From NCBI GenBank assembly GCA_041179125.1, contig JBEGTZ010000311.1:1-18655 (forward strand): 18,655 nucleotides of DNA. Direction: 5' to 3'. Source of the DNA: CAMCXE01 sp041179125. Lineage in GTDB: Bacteria; Pseudomonadota; Gammaproteobacteria; Pseudomonadales; Cellvibrionaceae. The position numbers were made by a program, and so were the translations under genes. Below the pieces are notes generated by a model that was not told the origin of the DNA, did no database searches, and saw only the letters and a program-made list of their open reading frames with translations. Numbering within the stretch: the stretch's first letter is position 1; each line of letters opens with the position of its first letter. Below are positions 14,587-18,655 of the stretch, piece by piece.

Positions 14587-14888
14587 AGGTATGCACCAAT
14601 TGATTGCTCATTTGGGCGCGATAACAGTAGCTCGGTGGGGCTTTCGCATCATGCTGGAGTATACCTGAGCCGCTGCATGTTCAACCTACTGATCAATTTA
14701 TGGTTCAACTGAAGGGGCAGGGCGCACCACCAACCAATACAAAACCTGTAATAAGTGAATGCTCGCTGCTATGGCACACAATAATGAATAGCCGCGACCT
14801 TTTTGCCGTGCATTCCACAAAAAGTGTAAAAAAGTACGAATGCCAGCCAATGATTGAATCTATAAACGATAGTTGTGCGAACCCTGTC

Positions 14889-14917
14889 GCAATTTAACCC
14901 CCTATCCTTGTTATAAT
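14889..14917 (+). promoter_or_regulatory. Sigma70-like promoter candidate
   Basis: A perfect TATAAT at 14912-14917 with a G/C-rich start region (CGCGCGGCC) just downstream. The -35 position 17 bases upstream reads GCAATT, a poor match, so strength is uncertain. It is 430 bp upstream of the malectin lipoprotein gene and would more naturally drive the hairpin-rich stretch that follows it. Confidence 0.4.
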
Positions 14918-14922
14918 CGCGC

Positions 14923-15164
14923 GGCCTAAATATAGCCTTGTCGAACTATTTTCCAATATAAAAGGGCTTCGCCCTGGTGCTCAGGTTGTTCAGGCAAAGC
15001 CTGCTCAGGGCTTTTAAAAACATTGCCTCATAACTAATGATGCTGGTTTGTGTTTAATAATTTCAAAACAGTTTTATCGCAAAATCCTTTTGGTTCTAGC
15101 TTTACTTAGCGCCCGTGTAATTGGGCATAAGCCTTATTACTGATTACACGAATCGTTTTTTTTT
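14923..15164 (+). ncRNA. Candidate small RNA or long structured leader
   Basis: Between a TATAAT box and a hairpin with a T9 run lies a non-coding stretch with several pairings. GGGC-TTC-GCCC occurs at 14964-14974 and CAGGC-AAA-GCCTG at 14991-15003. GCCCTG (14971-14976) can instead pair with CAGGGC (15006-15011), and AAAGCC (14996-15001) with GGCTTT (15009-15014). These pairings are mutually exclusive. It could be an independent RNA of about 95 or 240 nt or part of the lipoprotein leader. It matches no RNA family I can name with confidence. Confidence 0.25.
15114..15164 (+). terminator. Possible intrinsic terminator
   Basis: CGTGTAAT (15114-15121) pairs perfectly with ATTACACG (15143-15150) around a 21-base loop holding a small GGC/GCC stem; five bases later comes a run of nine T (15156-15164). 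The stem is A/T-rich, so efficiency may be low. It would end transcripts from the TATAAT at 14912 before the lipoprotein gene. Confidence 0.4.
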
Positions 15165-15352
15165 AAGAATTTTTTAGCGGGGGCAGCTTGGGATATAACG
15201 CACAAAACGTATGTTTTATCGGTGAATTTACGTGTTTTGATGGTGAAGTAACCGGTCATGCATAATTCTTATGCTATGAATTATTTACGGCCTGCGATGT
15301 TTCTCCGTCCAAAGTCGATTTTTGATTTACCTAACGATGTAGGGTGTACACA
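15165..15352 (+). promoter_or_regulatory. Upstream region of the malectin lipoprotein gene
   Basis: No gene here. It contains TATAAC (about 15194-15199) as a possible -10, a 7-bp inverted repeat ATAATTC/GAATTAT (15262-15268 and 15278-15284), and the Shine-Dalgarno AGGG (15341-15344) eight bases before the preferred GTG at 15353. The inverted repeat could be an operator or a leader hairpin; I cannot assign a regulator. Confidence 0.3.
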
Positions 15353-16870
15353 GTGAATTTGATAACCGAACGCTTCCCCGTGAAATTGACGTTGACCAGT
15401 GTATTAATTGCCACATTGCTAACCGCCTGTGGCGGCGGGAAAGGGGCCAGCGAGCAGCCAGGACAAAACGCCGCATCGGCTTCGAATCAAGATCAGGTAT
15501 TCGATGACACACAGGAAAAAATTCGCCGAGGCTTCGTCACACTCAACCGCTCCTCCAGCACAACCAGGCCCACAAGCTCCAGCAGCAGCTCATCCGGCAA
15601 GCAGGCACTAGGTCCAAGCTCATCAAGCAGCAGCTCTAGTTCAGGCAAGTCCAGCTCATCAAGTAGCAGCTCTAGCTCTGGTAAATCCAGTTCATCAAGC
15701 AGTAGCTCTAGTTCATCAAGCAGTAGCTCTAGCTCATCAAGCAGCAGCTCTAGCTCATCAAGCAGTAGCTCTAGCTCATCAAGCAGTAGCTCTAGCTCAT
15801 CAAGCAGTAGCTCTAGTTCATCAAGCAGTAGCTCTAGCTCATCAAGTGGAGCAGCAGCTCCAGCTGTGGTGATGGCTATTAATGTTGGTGGCCCGGCTTA
15901 TACAGCGGCGAATGGTGTAACTTATATTGCGGATCGATATTTTACCGGTGGTACAACGGAGAATTGGCGCCGCTGGGGTGTAACTGATGTGGCAGGAACG
16001 AGTGATGATGCCATTTTTCTCGATGAGCGCTGGGGGAATTTCCAATACTCAATTCCTGATATGCCTAACGGAGTGTATGAGGTAACGCTGCAATTTAATG
16101 AATTAAATTGGCACGATACAGGTGATCGAAAAATTAGCACGGTCATTGAAGGTGTGCAGGTGTTAAAGGATTTTGATATTTATGCTCGAGTCGGCAATGC
16201 TGTGGCCTTGAGTTTACCATTTGACAATATTCAAGTTAGGGATGGAGTTTTGAATATTGGAATGACGGCATCGGTGGATTCTGGCTCATTGTCTGGGATT
16301 GTTGTGAAGCGTATCGCGTCAATTGCCGTAAGTAACACGGATGCAATTGCGCCCAGCGTCCCTTCAGGTCTGGTGCAGTCGGAAGTGCTAGACAGCAAGC
16401 TTTCTTTGAAGTGGAACGCTTCTACTGATAACACCGGCGTTGTTGGTTACTATGTTTACCGTAATGGGCAACAACTGGTTTATGTTAGTTCTCAAGTGAC
16501 AAGTTATACCGATCAAGGCTTGCAACCGAACACTGCATATTCTTATTCGGTTAGTGCGGTTGACGGATACGGCAATCGCTCGGCATTAAGTGCTGAGATA
16601 GCGGTTAAAACTTATATTCTAGCTGGAGCATTGTATTTATCTTGGGAGGCACCGCTAGAGCGTGAAAATGGCGAGCGTGTTTATGCTACAGATATAGGAG
16701 GTTATGCGGTCCGTTATAAATTACGAAATAGCAGTACCTATAAGACTTTGACCTTGCCCCCTTCTGCTAATGAGTACACATTTCCAGCCATGACAGGTGA
16801 TTACGACTTTGAAATTGCTGTGTACGATACTAACGGAGTTTATAGCGAATACGTAAAAATACCTTTATAG
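15353..16870 (+). CDS. Polyserine-linked lipoprotein with malectin-like and FN3 domains
   Basis: A predicted outer-membrane or surface lipoprotein that binds carbohydrate but shows no catalytic domain. From the GTG at 15353 (505 residues): signal with lipobox LLTAC followed by GGG; a short variable region with EKIRRG; a serine linker with GK interruptions ending at residue 165; a malectin-like (CBM57 type) domain about 172-321 (MAINVGGPAYTAANGVTYIAD, then NGVYEVTLQFNEL); an FN3 domain about 333-420 (PSGLVQ, VVGYYVYRNG, YSVSAVDGYGN); and a second FN3-like domain to the end. The frame extends to a GTG at 15344, but AGGG at 15341-15344 is spaced correctly for 15353. A later GTG (MKLTLTSVL) would also give a full signal peptide but lacks a Shine-Dalgarno. 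It is monocistronic and ends at a strong terminator. Binding of a polysaccharide or self-adhesion are both possible. Confidence 0.85.
   Translation: MNLITERFPVKLTLTSVLIATLLTACGGGKGASEQPGQNAASASNQDQVFDDTQEKIRRGFVTLNRSSSTTRPTSSSSSSSGKQALGPSSSSSSSSSGKSSSSSSSSSSGKSSSSSSSSSSSSSSSSSSSSSSSSSSSSSSSSSSSSSSSSSSSSSSSSSSSSSSGAAAPAVVMAINVGGPAYTAANGVTYIADRYFTGGTTENWRRWGVTDVAGTSDDAIFLDERWGNFQYSIPDMPNGVYEVTLQFNELNWHDTGDRKISTVIEGVQVLKDFDIYARVGNAVALSLPFDNIQVRDGVLNIGMTASVDSGSLSGIVVKRIASIAVSNTDAIAPSVPSGLVQSEVLDSKLSLKWNASTDNTGVVGYYVYRNGQQLVYVSSQVTSYTDQGLQPNTAYSYSVSAVDGYGNRSALSAEIAVKTYILAGALYLSWEAPLERENGERVYATDIGGYAVRYKLRNSSTYKTLTLPPSANEYTFPAMTGDYDFEIAVYDTNGVYSEYVKIPL
15620..15847 (+). repeat. Polyserine-coding tract with 21-bp tandem units
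   Basis: Seven contiguous 21-bp units run from 15692 to 15838, each TCA TCA AGC AG(T/C) AGC TCT AG(C/T). Two further units (15620-15640, 15656-15676) are separated by 15-bp spacers that encode SGKSS or a similar sequence, giving a 36-bp higher-order repeat at the start. All units are whole codons, so copy-number change alters linker length only. Confidence 0.95.
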
Positions 16871-16886
16871 ATTCAATTTTAAAAAA

Positions 16887-16920
16887 AACAAAAAAAGCCG
16901 ACCTTGGTCGGCTTTTTTTT
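16887..16920. terminator. Bidirectional intrinsic terminator
   Basis: AGCCGACC (16896-16903) and GGTCGGCT (16906-16913) form a GC-rich hairpin with a CTTG apex, preceded by an A-run and followed by eight T. It lies 16 bp after the lipoprotein stop and just beyond the stop of the convergent DegT-like gene, so it can serve both. Confidence 0.92.
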
Positions 16921-16935
16921 GTAAATTTTTCAGGT

Positions 16936-18102
16936 TCAGTCGATGTTTTTAGTCTCGATCAGGCAGCGATTAATATGTGTACTATGTATATGGCTTACGC
17001 CTATATGGCAAGGGAGGGTGATTAAGCATTCTGCCAGGTTGCGTGCGTTTTGTTGCGGTAAGCTGGCATCAACAAAGGCGGCAGGGCAACTAATGTCGGC
17101 CAAGGCGTTTTGGTACATGGCGGTAGCACCTAAGCCATTGTTGTTGAGTCTTCGAAGAAGATTATCTCGCTGAGTGCGCCCGGTACAGATCAGCGGGTAT
17201 CGCAATAAGCGTTTAATGCGACGCTTATCTGCAGGCCAAATTGAATTATGGAAATAAGGCGGTGTTACCGGGTGAGTGTATTCTTGCCAAAGTGTATTCT
17301 GTGTTTGAATAAATACCTCATAATTGGTTTGTATTAATTCAAATCTTGCATCGTCTAATGGTTGAATTTGACAGGGTGTTTTATAGTGTGTTTGCCCAGG
17401 CGTAAAAATAGGGTTGTGATTTAAAAACCAATATAAGCTGGGTTTCAAAAGTTGGTTAAATAAAAAATATTTTGTTTTTAGTGTCCATAAAGATGATGGT
17501 TTTGAAGGGGGCGGCACTAGCGTTGAATTTATTTCGCTCAGTGGTTTGCGGCTAAATAACGCGCCACCACCTAATAGGCTTAATGGCTTGCCTTTCCCAA
17601 ACGAAAAAACAATAAAATCACTAAAAAAAGAGTCGTTATCATCAAGGTTAGGAAACCATTGGGCGTTGTCCTCAATGGTTGCAACTGATGTATTGTGTTT
17701 GGCCAACACCGCATTTATACCTTGCCAATCTTCACGAATCCCTAAAAAATTAACACCAATTACCGCCAGCGTTTGCTCACTTAAGGCCGCTTGTAATTGC
17801 GATAAATCAAAACCCCATCCGTCTTGGCGTATATCTACCAGTTTGGCTACACAGCCTGCATATACACAAGCGGATACTAAATCTGGGCAGCCATAACCTG
17901 GAATAATAACTTCTGGCCGATTAAGTTCAGGCCGTAAGGATTTGGCCGCTAATAAGGCCAGCGCTAAAGCACTGGTGCCCGAATTAACCCAAGTGGCGTG
18001 AAAGCCCGGCAATTGCAATGTACAGGATTGCCTGGGGCCTAGTTTGATGGGGTTGCCTACCGGGGGTAAGTCCCCCCGTATTATCGCGCGGAGGGTTTCC
18101 AC
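16936..18102 (-). CDS. DegT/DnrJ/EryC1/StrS-family PLP enzyme, exopolysaccharide type
   Basis: A fold-type I pyridoxal-phosphate protein of 388 residues, usual length for the DegT family, which typically transfers an amino group to a nucleotide keto-sugar. Seen: WVNSGTSALALAL (cofactor phosphate site), EVIIPGYGCPDLVSACVYAGCVAKLVDI, the cofactor-contacting aspartate in IEDNAQWFPN, and SFGKGKPLSLLGGGALFS where the Schiff-base lysine is expected. This last motif differs from the canonical SFHATKxLTTGEGG, so it belongs to a divergent branch, and the acceptor is uncertain. The start is a GTG at 18102 with AGGA seven bases upstream; it overlaps the end of the glycosyltransferase gene by 22 bp, implying coupling. 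The neighbour suggests a role in building a surface polysaccharide. Confidence 0.8.
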   Translation of the reverse strand: METLRAIIRGDLPPVGNPIKLGPRQSCTLQLPGFHATWVNSGTSALALALLAAKSLRPELNRPEVIIPGYGCPDLVSACVYAGCVAKLVDIRQDGWGFDLSQLQAALSEQTLAVIGVNFLGIREDWQGINAVLAKHNTSVATIEDNAQWFPNLDDNDSFFSDFIVFSFGKGKPLSLLGGGALFSRKPLSEINSTLVPPPSKPSSLWTLKTKYFLFNQLLKPSLYWFLNHNPIFTPGQTHYKTPCQIQPLDDARFELIQTNYEVFIQTQNTLWQEYTHPVTPPYFHNSIWPADKRRIKRLLRYPLICTGRTQRDNLLRRLNNNGLGATAMYQNALADISCPAAFVDASLPQQNARNLAECLITLPCHIGVSHIHSTHINRCLIETKNID

Positions 18103-18655
18103 GTCGTCATCCTCTGGCCAGAAATAAACTTAATGCTGGCATCTAATAAAGCGATATTAACCTGCACAAAAAAATAAATAATTTTGACCGGCCCGGTATT
18201 GCGTAGATGCGGCAAAAAATGCGCAGCTACAGCACAGCTATAAAAGGCAAGTTGCAGTAAAAATGCCAGTGAATAAAAAGGGCCTGCGCTTGCGGTGAGT
18301 GCGCCCAGCACAAATGTAGTGAGTAAAAACCAGGGTGTTAACCAACGCATGAGTTTGTGGCCAAATACTTGAAAGGCAAAAAACCCCATTTTCCTATAAT
18401 TTAAGACTTCTTTATGGCGCCACAATCCAGTCATGCCGCGAATCACCGTGCGCACTTTCCTGGCATATTCTTTAGACGGGTCTTTTAAATCTTGGTAATA
18501 GCCTAAAACATCGGGCGCACTTACAGCGCGCAAACCTGCTTTGGCGGCATTTAAAGCCGTATTGAAATCGCTGGGTGAATAAATATCCCAAGACTGGCAA
18601 ATCGATTTGCGTGCAGCAAAAAAAGAACCGCTAAGCCCGACTAAACCTGCCCGGT
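18081..18655 (-). CDS. Family 2 glycosyltransferase, C-terminal part (5' end outside window)
   Basis: The frame stays open from its TAA at 18081 to the window edge, giving about 191 residues of the C-terminus. It reads GLVGLSGSFFAARKSICQ, then a soluble stretch with SPSDFNTALNAAKAGLRAV and KEYARKVRTVIRGMTGLWRH, then three hydrophobic segments (TPWFLLTTFVLGALTASAG; FYSLAFLLQLAFYSCAVAAHF; IIYFFVQVNIALLDASIKFI). This is the usual end of processive or membrane-bound GT2 enzymes that add sugars to a lipid carrier or growing exopolysaccharide at the inner membrane. An internal TTG at 18533 could be mistaken for a start, but coding continues through it. It overlaps the DegT-like gene, so both belong to one minus-strand cluster extending past the window. 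Confidence 0.85.
   Translation of the reverse strand, partial: RAGLVGLSGSFFAARKSICQSWDIYSPSDFNTALNAAKAGLRAVSAPDVLGYYQDLKDPSKEYARKVRTVIRGMTGLWRHKEVLNYRKMGFFAFQVFGHKLMRWLTPWFLLTTFVLGALTASAGPFYSLAFLLQLAFYSCAVAAHFLPHLRNTGPVKIIYFFVQVNIALLDASIKFISGQRMTTWKPSAR

Noticed and set aside
14700..14897. Plus-strand 65-codon frame in the gene-free region
   Set aside because: No Shine-Dalgarno, no recognisable domain, and composition like the surrounding non-coding DNA.
14991..15014. Possible c-di-GMP (GEMM-I) riboswitch suggested by GCAAAGCC upstream of a surface protein gene
   Set aside because: Only this short string matches; the second conserved helix and tetraloop-receptor elements could not be found, and the site is about 340 bp from the gene.
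18081..18533. Glycosyltransferase as a complete 150-residue protein starting at a TTG at 18533
   Set aside because: The same frame is open to the window edge and encodes the typical GSFFAARK segment of GT2 enzymes, so it is the 3' part of a longer gene.

Overview
The window looks like a chromosomal segment of a polysaccharide-degrading gammaproteobacterium, most likely of the Cellvibrionaceae (Cellvibrio/Saccharophagus/Teredinibacter type). The main reason is two lipoproteins whose lipidated N-terminus is joined to its functional domain by a very long polyserine linker, which is typical of that group. Base composition is intermediate. The family assignment is an inference, as no rRNA or phylogenetic marker search was possible.

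Left region (1-5057, minus strand): a tight run reading folD -> rsuA -> RsmC-like methyltransferase -> glycerophosphodiester phosphodiesterase -> short GlpD-like FAD enzyme -> membrane-anchored protein cut by the window edge. Genes overlap or lie 3-7 bp apart, so this is probably one operon. It combines one-carbon metabolism, 16S rRNA modification and glycerophosphodiester use (phosphodiester -> glycerol-3-phosphate -> dihydroxyacetone phosphate).

Middle region (5140-11758): a polyserine-linked SGNH esterase lipoprotein and a PreP-like M16 peptidase, both on the minus strand. Divergent from the peptidase is a DUF599 membrane protein, followed by a DUF1461-like membrane protein. A 244-bp MITE-like element begins exactly at the stop codon of the DUF599 gene.

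Right-centre (11778-15352): a GAF-PAS-GGDEF-degenerate EAL protein on the minus strand, then about 1.2 kb without a convincing gene. That stretch holds a nested repeat block: an inverted repeat pair with an unusual direct 8-bp core, a facing pair of REP-like palindromes, and a second, shorter copy (148 bp) of the same MITE. Beyond it lies a promoter-like site followed by hairpins that could be a small RNA or leader.

Right region (15353-18655): a cell-surface lipoprotein with polyserine linker, malectin-like domain and FN3 domains, then a bidirectional terminator. On the minus strand follow a DegT/DnrJ/EryC1-type enzyme and the C-terminal part of a family 2 glycosyltransferase, probably the end of an exopolysaccharide cluster that continues past the window.

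A recurring theme is in-frame tandem repetition: 18-bp units at the 5' ends of two genes, eight 18-bp units in a methyltransferase linker, and 15-bp and 21-bp units in the serine tracts. I did not find a complete new defence or mobile system. The most unusual structure is the inverted-repeat/REP/MITE block just upstream of the GGDEF-EAL gene.
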